Source: an uncultured Porphyromonadaceae bacterium (lineage in GTDB: Bacteria > Bacteroidota > Bacteroidia > Bacteroidales > Muribaculaceae). From it: a DNA stretch of 64,000 bases. The notes below the pieces were generated by a model. That model was not told the DNA's origin. It ran no database searches and saw only the letters and a program-made list of their open reading frames with translations. Positions 18,118-27,289 of the stretch are shown piece after piece; position 1 is the first letter of the stretch, and the number at the start of each line of letters is the position of its first letter. The DNA is taken from positions 124,001 to 188,000 of the forward strand of contig CAOKFI010000002.1 of assembly GCA_948467675.1 (NCBI GenBank), in the 5' to 3' direction. A program made the position numbers and the translations under genes.

Positions 18118-18165
18118 CACGAGAAACGGCATCGACTGTATGGTTGATGCCGTTTCTCGTGTTTG
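18117..18165 (+). terminator. Strong hairpin directly after tRNA-Gln
   Basis: A perfect 17 bp stem (18117-18133 with 18146-18162) with a 12-base loop begins at the last base of the tRNA and is followed by TTTG. It can also end the reverse-strand gene whose stop is at 18217. Confidence 0.75.
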
Positions 18166-18216
18166 CTGCCATGATCTCCGTTGCTCCAGGATATGTTGTG
18201 GCTGAGCCGATGTCGG

Positions 18217-18903
18217 TCACTGCAGCGGATGAATGGGGCTGGCGAGGCGCTGTTCGACATAAGCCTGTACTACTGCGGCTATTGCGTCCATGGTCATGCG
18301 TGATGAGTCGATGGTCAGATCATAGCTGGCGGCGTCGCCCCAGCGTTTGTCGGTATAGAAGTTGTAGTATGCCGCGCGCAGTTTGTTGGTCTTGTCGGAA
18401 AGAGCCCTGGCCTGTTCGGGTGTCGTCCTGTCGCCCCGCTTCATAATGCGCTTCACCCGCTCTTCGACAGGGGCATGGACGAATATGTTGATGCAGCGCG
18501 GATGGTCGCGGAGTATATAGTCGGCTGTCCTGCCTACGATCACGCATGATTCTCTGGCGGCTATGGCATGTATGAAATCGCTTTGCGAGCGGTATACGCT
18601 GTCGTCGGATATCGATGTCGATCCGCTGTAGCAGGTTATCGGATTGAATCCCATGCTGAACGAGAGTACACCGCTTAGAAACGAGGGGAATTTCTCATCG
18701 CTTTTTTCGAAAAACTCCTTGCTTACGCCTGCATGCCGGGCTGCTTCATGAAGCAGTTCCTTGTCGTAATAGGCTATTCCGAGGCGTGAGGCTATGGTTT
18801 TGCCGAGTTCGCGGCCGCCGCTTCCGAACTGGCGTCCTATGGTGATGACGAAATTGTTGTCGATGGCCGGAGCCATTGGAGCGGGAACTTGGTTTGCGTT
18901 CAT
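18217..18903 (-). CDS. Cytidylate kinase-like family protein
   Basis: A 228-residue P-loop protein. It has ITIGRQFGSGGRELGK near the N-terminus, the glycine-rich nucleotide-binding loop of the cytidylate-kinase-like family, and VIVGRTADYIL and the RIMKRGD lid-type region later. The family is distinct from true Cmk, and members are often annotated only by this fold; a nucleotide or small-molecule phosphotransfer role is inferred. The C-terminal half contains the YYNFYTDKRWG region typical of the family. It stands alone, convergent with tRNA-Gln and divergent from pckA. Confidence 0.8.
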   Translation of the reverse strand: MNANQVPAPMAPAIDNNFVITIGRQFGSGGRELGKTIASRLGIAYYDKELLHEAARHAGVSKEFFEKSDEKFPSFLSGVLSFSMGFNPITCYSGSTSISDDSVYRSQSDFIHAIAARESCVIVGRTADYILRDHPRCINIFVHAPVEERVKRIMKRGDRTTPEQARALSDKTNKLRAAYYNFYTDKRWGDAASYDLTIDSSRMTMDAIAAVVQAYVEQRLASPIHPLQ

Positions 18904-19094
18904 GGTCAGTATAGTTTTTCAGCAAAAATAAATAATCTCCGGCGTTTGTGCAACACCGGCTTCCATAGTGAACAATCTACGTGTCTGGGGTGTTTTAAGT
19001 GCGCATCGATAGGTTTTTCCGGGAGATGGAATCATAAAAATAATTAATACGGAAAAATTTCTGTATTTTGTGTTACATTTAACGAAAAAGTCAT

Positions 19095-19102
19095 TACCTT
19101 TG
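19095..19102 (+). promoter_or_regulatory. Promoter -7 element of pckA
   Basis: TACCTTTG, 67 bp before the start codon. TTTG at 19067-19070 gives a 24 bp spacer, longer than the usual 19-21. The leader is AT-rich, which fits a highly expressed gene. The rest of the 266 bp gap back to 18904 shows no gene. Confidence 0.55.
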
Positions 19103-19169
19103 CCGTGATTTTAACACGTGGAGTAGATAATAATATAATTAGTCATATTTTATTTCAAGTCTTAACAAA

Positions 19170-20771
19170 ATGAGCAAGATTGATTTAACACAGTACGGGA
19201 TAACCGGTACCCCCGAGATCATCCACAACCCCAGCTACGACCAGCTGTTCAAAGACGAGACCAATCCCGCCCTCACAGGCTATGAGAAAGGTCAGGAAAC
19301 CGAACTCGGTGCAGTCAATGTGATGACCGGTATCTACACAGGCCGTTCTCCCAAGGATAAGTTCTTTGTGATGGACGACACTTCCAAGGATACTATCTGG
19401 TGGACTTCAGACGAATATAAGAACGATAACAAGCCTATCACCCCCCAGGCATGGGACGCTCTCAAGGCTATCGCCGACAAGGAGCTGAGCGACAAACCTC
19501 TGTATGTGGTAGACGCATTCTGCGGAACCAACGCCGACACCCGTCTGGCTGTGCGTTTCATCGTAGAGGTGGCATGGCAGGCTCACTTCGTGACCAACAT
19601 GTTTATCCGTCCTACAGCTGAGGAACTCGCTGACTTCAAGCCCGATTTCGTGGTGCTCAACGCATCCAAGGCCAAGGTCGAGAACTGGAAGGAACTCGGT
19701 ATCAACAGCGAGACATGTGTGGCATTCAATCTGACAGAGCGCATGCAGGTCATCATCAACACTTGGTATGGCGGCGAGATGAAGAAAGGTATGTTCTCGA
19801 TCATGAACTACTACCTGCCCCTGAAGGGTATGGCATCCATGCACTGCTCGGCCAACACCGACAAGAACGGCGAGAACACCGCTATCTTCTTCGGTCTGTC
19901 CGGCACAGGCAAGACCACACTCTCTACCGATCCCAAGCGTCTGCTCATCGGTGATGACGAACACGGCTGGGACGACAACGGAGTGTTCAACTTCGAGGGC
20001 GGCTGCTATGCCAAGGTTATCAATCTCGACAAAGATAGCGAACCCGATATCTACAAGGCTATCCGTCGTGACGCGCTTCTCGAGAACGTTACTGTTGCAG
20101 CCGACGGCAAGATCGACTTCGCTGACAAGTCGGTTACAGAAAATACCCGTGTAAGCTATCCTATCAACCATATCGAGAAGATCGTTGTTCCGAGCCACGG
20201 TCCCGCTGCTAAGAACGTGATCTTCCTTTCTGCCGACGCATTCGGTGTACTGCCTCCCGTATCTATTCTTGATGCAGAGCAGACCAAATATTATTTCCTC
20301 TCCGGTTTCACCTCGAAACTCGCAGGAACCGAGCGCGGCATCACTGAGCCCACTCCTACATTCTCTGCATGCTTCGGCGCAGCATTCCTGTCGCTGCATC
20401 CCACCAAGTATGCCGAAGAACTTGTCAAGAAGATGGACAAGAGCGGTGCTAAGGCTTATCTCGTCAACACCGGCTGGAACGGCACAGGCAAGCGTATATC
20501 CATCAAGGATACCCGCGGCATCATCGACGCTATCCTCGATGGCTCGATCCTTTCGGCACCGACCAAGACCCTGCCTATCTTCAACTTCGTTGTACCCACC
20601 GAACTTCCGGGCGTAGATCCCAAGATCCTCGATCCGCGTGACACTTACGCAGATCCTGCAGAGTGGACCAAGAAGGCAGAGAAACTTGCCGATATGTTCA
20701 TCAACAACTTCAAGAAGTTTGAGAACAATGAGGCAGGCAAAGCTCTTGTAGCCGCCGGACCGAAACTCTGA
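19170..20771 (+). CDS. pckA: Phosphoenolpyruvate carboxykinase (ATP)
   Basis: This 533-residue enzyme interconverts oxaloacetate and PEP with ATP; in Bacteroidales it usually runs towards oxaloacetate as the CO2-fixing step of the succinate fermentation route. The kinase-1a (P-loop) motif [10 protein letters not shown] is at residues 241-250, the kinase-2/metal motif [11 protein letters not shown] at about 259-269, and the substrate motif [10 protein letters not shown] near 58. Codon choice is strongly biased towards C-ending codons (AAC, GAC, TTC) compared with neighbours, a sign of high expression. A strong terminator follows. Confidence 0.97.
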   Translation: MSKIDLTQYGITGTPEIIHNPSYDQLFKDETNPALTGYEKGQETELGAVNVMTGIYTGRSPKDKFFVMDDTSKDTIWWTSDEYKNDNKPITPQAWDALKAIADKELSDKPLYVVDAFCGTNADTRLAVRFIVEVAWQAHFVTNMFIRPTAEELADFKPDFVVLNASKAKVENWKELGINSETCVAFNLTERMQVIINTWYGGEMKKGMFSIMNYYLPLKGMASMHCSANTDKNGENTAIFFGLSGTGKTTLSTDPKRLLIGDDEHGWDDNGVFNFEGGCYAKVINLDKDSEPDIYKAIRRDALLENVTVAADGKIDFADKSVTENTRVSYPINHIEKIVVPSHGPAAKNVIFLSADAFGVLPPVSILDAEQTKYYFLSGFTSKLAGTERGITEPTPTFSACFGAAFLSLHPTKYAEELVKKMDKSGAKAYLVNTGWNGTGKRISIKDTRGIIDAILDGSILSAPTKTLPIFNFVVPTELPGVDPKILDPRDTYADPAEWTKKAEKLADMFINNFKKFENNEAGKALVAAGPKL

Positions 20772-20808
20772 TTTATCGCTGATTGAACTCAGCTTCAAAA
20801 CATTGCCT

Positions 20809-20856
20809 ACGGGCGCCACAACCCAGATCCGGGTATGGCGCCCGTTTTGTGTTTTT
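20809..20856 (+). terminator. Intrinsic terminator of pckA
   Basis: ACGGGCGCCA pairs perfectly with TGGCGCCCGT, an inner ACCC/GGGT pairing extends the stem, and TTTTGTGTTTTT follows. Confidence 0.9.
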
Positions 20857-20921
20857 ACGGTACGGGATATCCCCATTCGTTAAAAAATGGAGGGTGTTGG
20901 CTCACGTGCGGGAATTTTTCG

Positions 20922-20929
20922 TAAGTTTG
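20922..20929 (+). promoter_or_regulatory. Promoter -7 element of the rel operon
   Basis: TAAGTTTG, 44 bp before the start codon; a GTTG lies 22 bp upstream as a weak -33. Confidence 0.5.
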
Positions 20930-20972
20930 TAAATTGGAAATTCTTTTGTGAATCTTGCAATAGTTTCAGACT

Positions 20973-23297
20973 ATGGGAACAGACTTACCTCACAAGCCGG
21001 GTGTCAAGCCCGATGCCGCGACAAAACCGTATATGGCGACTGCCGCCGCTTCTGCTGTGTCCGGTGGCGGGCAGCTGTCGAAAGAAGAGCTTGAAGACCG
21101 GATGATCGAGGATGCTTTCCAGGATGTGTTGCAAGGATATCTGCGCAGCAATCACCGCAAGAAGGTAGAGATCATAGAAAAGGCATATCGTTTCGCCCGG
21201 GAGGCGCACAAGGGTATCCGCCGCCGTTCCGGCGAACCCTATATACTCCACCCGATAGCTGTGGCCAAGATCGCAAGCCAGGAGATAGGCCTCGGCTCGA
21301 CCTCTATATGTGCGGCGCTGCTCCACGATGTGGTGGAGGACACGGACTATACCGTAGAGGATATCGAGCAGCATTTCGGCAAGAAAATAGCCCAGATAGT
21401 CGATGGCCTCACCAAGATCTCCGGCGGTATATTCGGCGATAAGGCTTCGGCTCAGGCTGAGAATTTCCGTAAGCTGCTTCTTACCATGTCGGAGGATATA
21501 CGTGTGGTGCTGATAAAGATGGCCGACCGTCTGCACAATATGCGCACGCTCGGATCCATGGCACCGAACAAGCAGTATAAGATTGCGGGCGAGACTCTCT
21601 ACATATATGCTCCGCTGGCTCATCGTCTCGGACTTTTTGCAATAAAGACCGAACTCGAGGATCTTAGCTTCAAATACGAGCATCCGGCCGCATACGACCG
21701 TATAAGCAGGAAGATTGAAGCGTCGGAAGCGTCGCGTGAGATGGTCTACAATGATTTCGCCGAGCCGGTCATTGCCAAGTTGAAGGATATGGGGCTGAAC
21801 TTCGAGGCCAAATATCGGCTGAAGTCGGTCTATTCCATCTGGAACAAGATGGAGGCCAAGAAGATACCGTTTGAGGAGGTCTATGATCTCTATGCGATGC
21901 GTATAATTTTCGACTGCGAGGATCAGGCATTGGAGAAGAATATCTGCTGGAACATATATTCGGCGATAACCGATCTGTATAAACTGCATCCTGACCGCAC
22001 ACGCGACTGGATCAACAATCCCAAGGCCAACGGTTATCAGGCATTGCATCTGACGGTGATGGGGCCGGACGGCAACTGGGTGGAGGTTCAGATCCGCAGC
22101 CGGCGCATGGATGAGATCGCGGAAAAGGGTTTTGCCGCTCACTGGAAATATAAGATCGGCGAAGGCGAAGAGGAGTCGGAGCTGAACGTATGGCTCCGTA
22201 CCATCAAGGATATACTCGACAATCCGGAGCCGAGCGCAATAGATTTTCTGGATACTCTGAAACTTAATCTGTTTTCGTCGGAGATCGTGGTGTTTACCCC
22301 CAAAGGAGAGCTTCTTACTCTGCCCAAGGATGCTACGGTACTCGATGTGGCATTCGAACTTCACAGTCAGCTCGGACTCCACTGCATAGCCGGAAAGGTC
22401 AACCATAAGCTGGTGCCTCTCAGTCACAGGCTTCAGAGCGGCGATCAGGTGGAGGTGCTGACGTCGCAGTCGCAGAAACCTCAGGCGGAATGGATGTCTT
22501 TTCTGGCTACGGCCAAGGCCCGTACGCGGTTGCGGGTGGCTTTGCGCCGTGACCGTCAGCCTGTGATAGACCGCGGTCGGGAGATGTTCGATGAGTTTAT
22601 GGACCGCAATGAAATACCGGTGACAAATGAGGTAGTTACGAAGCTCATGGGCACATACAGGCTACAGAACCGTGACGATCTCTATATGGCTGTCGGTGCC
22701 GACGATATAACTCTCGACGACTCGGTGGTGAAGCTGCTGCGGAAATCGAAATCGTCGCCTTCGCTTATCAGCAAGATCTTCCGCCTTGGCGCGTTGCGCC
22801 AGGACAAGCCGGTTGCCGAGAATCCTCCGGTAGCTAAGGCGCCTATCAATACGAAGGAGGCATATATACTCACTTACGATGACCAGCATGCCAACTTCCG
22901 TTTCGCAGAATGCTGCTGTCCGATCCCCGGCGATGACGTGATGGGATTTATCGAGGACGACGGAGAGGTGACTGTGCATGCTCTGACATGTCCGCGGGCA
23001 CAGGTGCTCAAAGCCAGTTACGGATCGAGGATATTGTCTACGAGATGGGCTACGGCCGCGGTGAAATTCCTGGCCAACATAAGGATCGAAGGCATAGACC
23101 GCCACGGTATTCTCCAGGAGCTTATCCAGATGATATCGACACATCTCAACATCGACATACGCAAGCTCGATATCGAGGCTGAGCAAGAAGTGTTCCACTG
23201 TGATCTGGCAGTGCGGGTCGAGGATGCCAGAGTGGTCGAGGATCTGTGTGACAAAGTAAAGAAAATAAATGGTGTGAAGCGTGCCCGGCGCGTGTGA
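20973..23297 (+). CDS. spoT: Bifunctional (p)ppGpp synthetase/hydrolase (Rel/SpoT)
   Basis: This 774-residue protein makes and degrades the alarmone (p)ppGpp. In order: a variable N-terminus, an HD hydrolase domain (HPIAVAKI, LLHDVVEDTDYT, KMADRLHNMRTL), the synthetase domain (YRLKSVYSIWNKM, YDLYAMRIIF, NGYQALHLTVMG), a TGS domain (VVFTPKGELLTLPKDA), a conserved-cysteine region (AECCCPIPGDDVMGF) and a C-terminal ACT domain. The HD dyad is intact, so hydrolysis is expected, and the synthetase motifs are also intact. It is followed 21 bp later by the HD membrane phosphodiesterase, suggesting co-transcription of two nucleotide-second-messenger enzymes. Confidence 0.95.
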   Translation: MGTDLPHKPGVKPDAATKPYMATAAASAVSGGGQLSKEELEDRMIEDAFQDVLQGYLRSNHRKKVEIIEKAYRFAREAHKGIRRRSGEPYILHPIAVAKIASQEIGLGSTSICAALLHDVVEDTDYTVEDIEQHFGKKIAQIVDGLTKISGGIFGDKASAQAENFRKLLLTMSEDIRVVLIKMADRLHNMRTLGSMAPNKQYKIAGETLYIYAPLAHRLGLFAIKTELEDLSFKYEHPAAYDRISRKIEASEASREMVYNDFAEPVIAKLKDMGLNFEAKYRLKSVYSIWNKMEAKKIPFEEVYDLYAMRIIFDCEDQALEKNICWNIYSAITDLYKLHPDRTRDWINNPKANGYQALHLTVMGPDGNWVEVQIRSRRMDEIAEKGFAAHWKYKIGEGEEESELNVWLRTIKDILDNPEPSAIDFLDTLKLNLFSSEIVVFTPKGELLTLPKDATVLDVAFELHSQLGLHCIAGKVNHKLVPLSHRLQSGDQVEVLTSQSQKPQAEWMSFLATAKARTRLRVALRRDRQPVIDRGREMFDEFMDRNEIPVTNEVVTKLMGTYRLQNRDDLYMAVGADDITLDDSVVKLLRKSKSSPSLISKIFRLGALRQDKPVAENPPVAKAPINTKEAYILTYDDQHANFRFAECCCPIPGDDVMGFIEDDGEVTVHALTCPRAQVLKASYGSRILSTRWATAAVKFLANIRIEGIDRHGILQELIQMISTHLNIDIRKLDIEAEQEVFHCDLAVRVEDARVVEDLCDKVKKINGVKRARRV

Positions 23298-23318
23298 CAT
23301 TTTTTTGATATTCTACCG

Positions 23319-25382
23319 ATGAAGATGCCTAAACATACGGCGCTGATGCGCCTGCTCCTTTTCGTTGCAGCTACGGCTCTGATTGTATATGCGTTGCCGC
23401 GTACCGACGAGCGGCATTATTCATACGAGATAAACCGTCCGTGGGGATATTCTCTGATTACAGCCCCGTTCGATATACCGGTGCATCTCGATTCTATAAG
23501 TGTCAGAGCTGTGAAAGATTCGCTCGATGCTTCATTCGTTCCGGTCTATATGCGCGACTCCAGAGTGGAGGAAAAGGTTATACAGGAATATAAGTCGCGT
23601 CTTGCCGCCGCGGGTCATCAGACGTTTACTCCCGCAGAGCAGGCTATGCTGGAGAGGCGTGTGCGACAGCTTTTTTCCGACGGTATTGTGGATCAGTCCA
23701 CATATTCGCAGATTTCGTCGGGCAAGTTGCCTTATGTAAGGTTTATCGCCAACAATGTGGCCAGGTCGGTGTCTACGTCCCGCTATCGGTCGCCTCGCAA
23801 GGCCTATGCGTGGCTTGACAGTGTGCTTGCGGCGCCTTCATATCATCAGGCGATAGAGAAAAGCGGTCTGCACAGTCTGCTGGCGGCCAATGTCCTGCCC
23901 GATTCGGCGGCGTCCGGACGGCTGCTTGGCGAACTGTATCAGAAGGCTATGGCGCCTATCGGGGTGTTGCAGCAGGGCGAGCGTATAATCGATCGTGGCG
24001 ATATTGTGACCCCGCAGTTGTATACGGTTCTTAAAACGTATGAGGCCATGTCGATCGAGAAGGGTACCGGACGTGTGTCGGGAAATGTGTATCCGTTTCT
24101 CGGGCAGGTGCTGTATGTGGTGCTGCTGCTTTCCGCGCTGTTTGCCTATCTCTATTTTTTCCGCCGGCGTCTGTATCGTGATCTGAAAGTGATATTGCTG
24201 CTGATGCTGCTTATCACCGGATTTACTGTGTTTGCGTTCATCATGTCGAAAACGTTTGTTTCCGGACTGTATATGGTACCGTTTACGATGGTGCCTATCA
24301 TGGTGCTGGTGTTTTTCGACGGCCGTACGGCGCTGTTCAGTCATCTCGTCCAGATATTGCTGTGTGCGGTCATATCATCGTTTGTGCTTGAGTTCGTATT
24401 CGTGCAGTTCCTGGCCGGTATAGCCGCCATCAATTCGCTGAAGGAGCTTTCGCGTCGCTCCCAGTTGCTTCGCACCGCCTTTTTCGTGTTGCTTGCATAC
24501 GTGGTAAGCTATGTGGCTGTCGAGGTTATGCAGACCGGTTCTTTCGGAACGGTTTCGACCAGGATGTTCGGGTGTTTCGCTATCAATGCTGTATTCATAT
24601 CTTTTGCCTATGTGCTGATTTTCGTATTCGAGAAGATGTTCGGTTTTACTTCGGTGGTCTCGCTGGTGGAGCTGAGCGATATCAACAATCCTACGTTGCG
24701 CGAGCTGTCGGAAGAGTGTCCGGGGACATTCCAGCACTCCATGGCTGTCAGCAATCTTGCAGCAGAGGCGGCCCGTGCCATCGATGCCGATGTGCAGCTT
24801 GTGCGTGCCGGTGCATTATACCATGATATCGGAAAGATCAACAATCCGGCATTCTTTACAGAAAACCAGCATGGCGTGAATCCGCATGATGCTCTTGATC
24901 CGGTGCAGAGCGCCCGTGTGGTCATAGGGCATGTGACGGATGGTGTCAAGAGAGCTGACAAGGCGAAGCTGCCCGGTGTGATCAAGGCTTTCATTACCGA
25001 GCACCATGGCAAGGGAAAAGCCCGTTATTTCTATAATACATATTGTCAGGCTCATCCTGACAAGGATGTAGATCCGGCTCCGTTTACATATCCCGGTCCG
25101 AATCCGCAGAGCCGGGAGACGTCGGTGCTGATGATGGCCGACTCTGTGGAGGCGGCATCGCGGTCGCTCAAGGAATACACTCCCGAAGCCATTACTGCGC
25201 TTGTCAACAAGATAATAGACACGCAGATCGCAGAAGGGCTGCATAACGACTCGCCACTGTCGTTCCGGGATGTACAGACTATCAAACAGTCGTTTATCAA
25301 CCGTCTGCGTACGATCTATCATTCTCGGGTGGCTTATCCGGAAGACCCGCGCAAGCCGGACACCTCAGTGTCCGGAGCATGA
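23319..25382 (+). CDS. 7TM-HD family membrane phosphodiesterase (PgpH-like)
   Basis: The 687-residue protein has one N-terminal transmembrane helix, an extracytoplasmic 7TMR-HDED-type domain (about 40-255), a bundle of seven membrane helices (about 265-455) and a cytoplasmic HD domain. The HD motifs are intact: FQHSMAVSNLA, ALYHDIGKINNPAFF, TEHHGKG and MADSVEAASR. PgpH of Listeria, with the same layout, hydrolyses cyclic di-AMP; that activity is inferred here. Its position right after the Rel/SpoT gene links it to nucleotide signalling. The 3' end overlaps the convergent ThiF-family gene by 18 bp. Confidence 0.88.
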   Translation: MKMPKHTALMRLLLFVAATALIVYALPRTDERHYSYEINRPWGYSLITAPFDIPVHLDSISVRAVKDSLDASFVPVYMRDSRVEEKVIQEYKSRLAAAGHQTFTPAEQAMLERRVRQLFSDGIVDQSTYSQISSGKLPYVRFIANNVARSVSTSRYRSPRKAYAWLDSVLAAPSYHQAIEKSGLHSLLAANVLPDSAASGRLLGELYQKAMAPIGVLQQGERIIDRGDIVTPQLYTVLKTYEAMSIEKGTGRVSGNVYPFLGQVLYVVLLLSALFAYLYFFRRRLYRDLKVILLLMLLITGFTVFAFIMSKTFVSGLYMVPFTMVPIMVLVFFDGRTALFSHLVQILLCAVISSFVLEFVFVQFLAGIAAINSLKELSRRSQLLRTAFFVLLAYVVSYVAVEVMQTGSFGTVSTRMFGCFAINAVFISFAYVLIFVFEKMFGFTSVVSLVELSDINNPTLRELSEECPGTFQHSMAVSNLAAEAARAIDADVQLVRAGALYHDIGKINNPAFFTENQHGVNPHDALDPVQSARVVIGHVTDGVKRADKAKLPGVIKAFITEHHGKGKARYFYNTYCQAHPDKDVDPAPFTYPGPNPQSRETSVLMMADSVEAASRSLKEYTPEAITALVNKIIDTQIAEGLHNDSPLSFRDVQTIKQSFINRLRTIYHSRVAYPEDPRKPDTSVSGA

Positions 25383-26099
25383 TGTGCAGCCTGTCGATTT
25401 TCCGAATCTTATGCGGTTGAACTCCATGGTGCGCGTGTCGGCTGTGAGGAGCGTGCCGGTAAGCAGAGATCCTGTTCCGGAGAGATATTTTATAGCTTCT
25501 GCCGCCTGGATGCATCCGATTATTCCGGCTACTGCCCCGATAGGGCCTTGCGGAGCCTCCGGTTCAGGCATGGTGTCGAACAGGCAGCGGTAGCATGGCG
25601 CGCCTGGAATGTATGTCATGGTATGGCCCTGATAGCGGTATATGGCTCCGTGTGAAAACGGCTTGCCCGAGGCCACGCACAGGTCGTTGATAAGGAATTT
25701 CGCACGGAAACTGTCGGTGGCGTCTACCACGAAATCGTATCCGGCTATCAGACTGGCTCCGTTTTCGGCTGTCAGAAATTCGGTATATGTTTCTATTACG
25801 GTATTTGGATTAAGCGCGGAGAGTTTCTCCATGGCCGACAGCGCCTTCGGTCGGCCTATGTCATCGGTGCGGTGTATGATCTGGCGCTGTAGGTTGGTAG
25901 TGTCCACCACATCTCCGTCGATTATGCCGATGCGCCCCACGCCGGCTGCGGCCAGGTAGTAGGCTACAGGAGATCCCAGACCTCCGGCTCCCACCACAAG
26001 TATACTGCCGTCGTGCAGGCGCTGTTGTCCGGCGCTTCCGAACCCTTCGAGAACCAGTTGCCTGGCATATCGGGCCCGTTCGTCTTCCGAAAATTCCAT
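25365..26099 (-). CDS. ThiF/MoeB/HesA-family E1-like adenylyltransferase
   Basis: The 244-residue protein activates the C-terminus of a ubiquitin-like sulfur carrier (ThiS/MoaD type) by adenylation. The nucleotide loop GAGGLGS is at 37-43, the acidic and Arg residues of the ATP site are D61 and R72, and two CxxC pairs (C169/C172, C238/C241) form the structural zinc site. There is no rhodanese domain. The neighbours give no pathway, so ThiF and MoeB cannot be told apart from context. It diverges from tRNA-Pro and has a TATATTTG element at 26132-26139. Confidence 0.85.
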   Translation of the reverse strand: MEFSEDERARYARQLVLEGFGSAGQQRLHDGSILVVGAGGLGSPVAYYLAAAGVGRIGIIDGDVVDTTNLQRQIIHRTDDIGRPKALSAMEKLSALNPNTVIETYTEFLTAENGASLIAGYDFVVDATDSFRAKFLINDLCVASGKPFSHGAIYRYQGHTMTYIPGAPCYRCLFDTMPEPEAPQGPIGAVAGIIGCIQAAEAIKYLSGTGSLLTGTLLTADTRTMEFNRIRFGKSTGCTSCSGH

Positions 26100-26131
26100 A
26101 ATAAAAGTATTCTATTTGAATATAGCTGCTG

Positions 26132-26139
26132 CAAATATA
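26132..26139 (-). promoter_or_regulatory. Promoter -7 element of the ThiF-family gene
   Basis: Reverse strand TATATTTG, 33 bp before the start codon; the -33 region is not clear. Confidence 0.45.
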
Positions 26140-26192
26140 AGACATGATTGAAAAATGATGATAAAAAATTTTACTGGTTCGGGAAAAAACGT

Positions 26193-26200
26193 TACCTTTG
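26193..26200 (+). promoter_or_regulatory. Promoter -7 element of tRNA-Pro
   Basis: TACCTTTG, 28 bp before the tRNA; TTTT at 26169-26172 sits at the -33 position. Confidence 0.55.
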
Positions 26201-26228
26201 CCGTCGCATTAGCAAAAAAGCGACTGCT

Positions 26229-26301
26229 CGGGGTGTAGCACAGTTGGCAGCGCGCCACGTTCGGGACGTGGAGGTCGGAAGTTCGAGTCTTCTCACCCCG
26301 A
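26229..26301 (+). tRNA. tRNA-Pro (anticodon CGG)
   Basis: The acceptor stem CGGGGTG/CACCCCG, the anticodon stem CCACG/CGTGG with loop TTCGGGA and anticodon CGG at 26262-26264, and the T loop GTTCGAGTC are all regular. The discriminator is A, with no encoded CCA. Confidence 0.95.
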
Positions 26302-26313
26302 CAAAACAATGGA

Positions 26314-26356
26314 AAATGGGTGTAACCTGATGAGTTACGCCCATTTGTCGTTTTTT
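26314..26356 (+). terminator. Terminator of tRNA-Pro
   Basis: A 13 bp stem with one G-T pair (26314-26326 with 26334-26346), followed by a run of six T at 26351-26356. Confidence 0.85.
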
Positions 26357-26432
26357 GTCGGATCCATAACGGAACACGCCGTTTCTTAGAGCGGTAGAAA
26401 AACGGTCCGTGATCCTATTTGTTGTGACGGCG

Positions 26433-26463
26433 ATTGTTATTCCGACGCTTTTAGCTACCTTTG
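26433..26463 (+). promoter_or_regulatory. Promoter of the DivIC-like gene
   Basis: ATTG at 26433-26436, a 19 bp spacer and TACCTTTG at 26456-26463, 20 bp before the start codon. Confidence 0.65.
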
Positions 26464-26482
26464 CGGGGAAGATGATGCAATT

Positions 26483-26761
26483 ATGAACTGGCTCCGCCGA
26501 TATGTCTCGCTTACTTTGATCGTCGTTGTGGCGTTCGTCTTTTTCGTGCTGTTCTTTAATGACAATTCCATACTCCAGAGCTTCGAGTATAACCGTCAGA
26601 TTCAGGAACTTAAAGACGAGATACGCTCTAACGAGGATACATTGCGCTACTATCAGGAGCTAAACGACAGACTCGACACCGATCCCGAGACCATGGAGCG
26701 GATAGTCAGGGAGCAGTATCACATGCAGCGCCCGTCGGAAGATGTGTATGTGTTCGAATAG
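26483..26761 (+). CDS. FtsB/DivIC-family septum formation initiator
   Basis: A 92-residue bitopic protein with one membrane helix (residues 8-25) followed by a coiled coil (about 35-65) and a short C-terminal segment (RIVREQYHMQRPSEDVYVFE), the typical plan of FtsB/DivIC. These proteins link FtsQ and FtsL in the divisome and signal septal peptidoglycan synthesis. The size fits. It is followed 46 bp later by a small membrane protein that may be co-transcribed. Confidence 0.85.
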   Translation: MNWLRRYVSLTLIVVVAFVFFVLFFNDNSILQSFEYNRQIQELKDEIRSNEDTLRYYQELNDRLDTDPETMERIVREQYHMQRPSEDVYVFE

Positions 26762-26807
26762 CGGTGTCTGTCATGATGTAAAGATAACTATTAAATTCCA
26801 GACTTTC

Positions 26808-27194
26808 ATGAATATACAGAACAGTGGTTTTCGCAATGCGATGATGTGGCTGATAACGCTGGGCATGCTGCTCATTGTGGCCGGTACGCTGATGCCTATG
26901 ATTACCCGTATGCATTGCGGCGAATGGTTCAAGTACGTTTATGCCGCCGGAGCCCTGTTGCTTCTGGCAGGCCGTATCTTCACTCCATACAAAGGAGATA
27001 ACATGCGTGTCAGGCGTCTTAGCCGTATCGAGAGCTGGAGCGCGATATTTTTCTGTGTGGCCGCGTTCTTCGTGTTCTACGACCAGACCTCGTTGCGCGA
27101 CTGGCTGGCTTTCACCCTTGCCGGCGGATGTATCCAGGCCTATACCTCTATAATGATACCCCGTGCTCTGTCGAAAGGCGATAAGAAAAGTTAA
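26808..27194 (+). CDS. Small four-helix membrane protein of unknown function
   Basis: A 128-residue protein starting MNIQNSGFRN. Hydrophobic segments lie at about 13-33, 42-57, 77-91 and 100-115, so it is an inner-membrane protein. No motif is recognised. An upstream in-frame start at 26742 was rejected because it overlaps the previous gene and adds a non-hydrophobic Cys-rich stretch. It follows the DivIC-like gene on the same strand and may be part of the same transcript, but a division role is not supported by sequence. Confidence 0.6.
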   Translation: MNIQNSGFRNAMMWLITLGMLLIVAGTLMPMITRMHCGEWFKYVYAAGALLLLAGRIFTPYKGDNMRVRRLSRIESWSAIFFCVAAFFVFYDQTSLRDWLAFTLAGGCIQAYTSIMIPRALSKGDKKS

Positions 27195-27256
27195 AACGCT
27201 CCGGTATGTAGCCATAACTTGCCGGCGGCATGCAAAATCGCAGTGTCGGCGGCATG

Positions 27257-27282
27257 TAATTCCCGAGGAATTAGTAATTTTG
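27257..27282 (+). promoter_or_regulatory. coaX promoter with an operator-like dyad
   Basis: The -7 element TAATTTTG is at 27275-27282. Immediately upstream is a perfect dyad TAATTCC-CGA-GGAATTA (27257-27273) in the spacer. A direct repeat of CGGCGGCATG (27223-27232 and 27247-27256) precedes it. No TTTG -33 is present. Confidence 0.5.
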
Positions 27283-27289
27283 TCGCCTA

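Noticed and set aside
19407-20876. 489-codon antisense frame over pckA
   Set aside because: The frame mirrors the strongly biased codons of pckA; no start context, motif or promoter supports it.
20985-22427. 480-codon antisense frame over the rel gene
   Set aside because: Wholly antisense to conserved HD and synthetase domains; no independent support.
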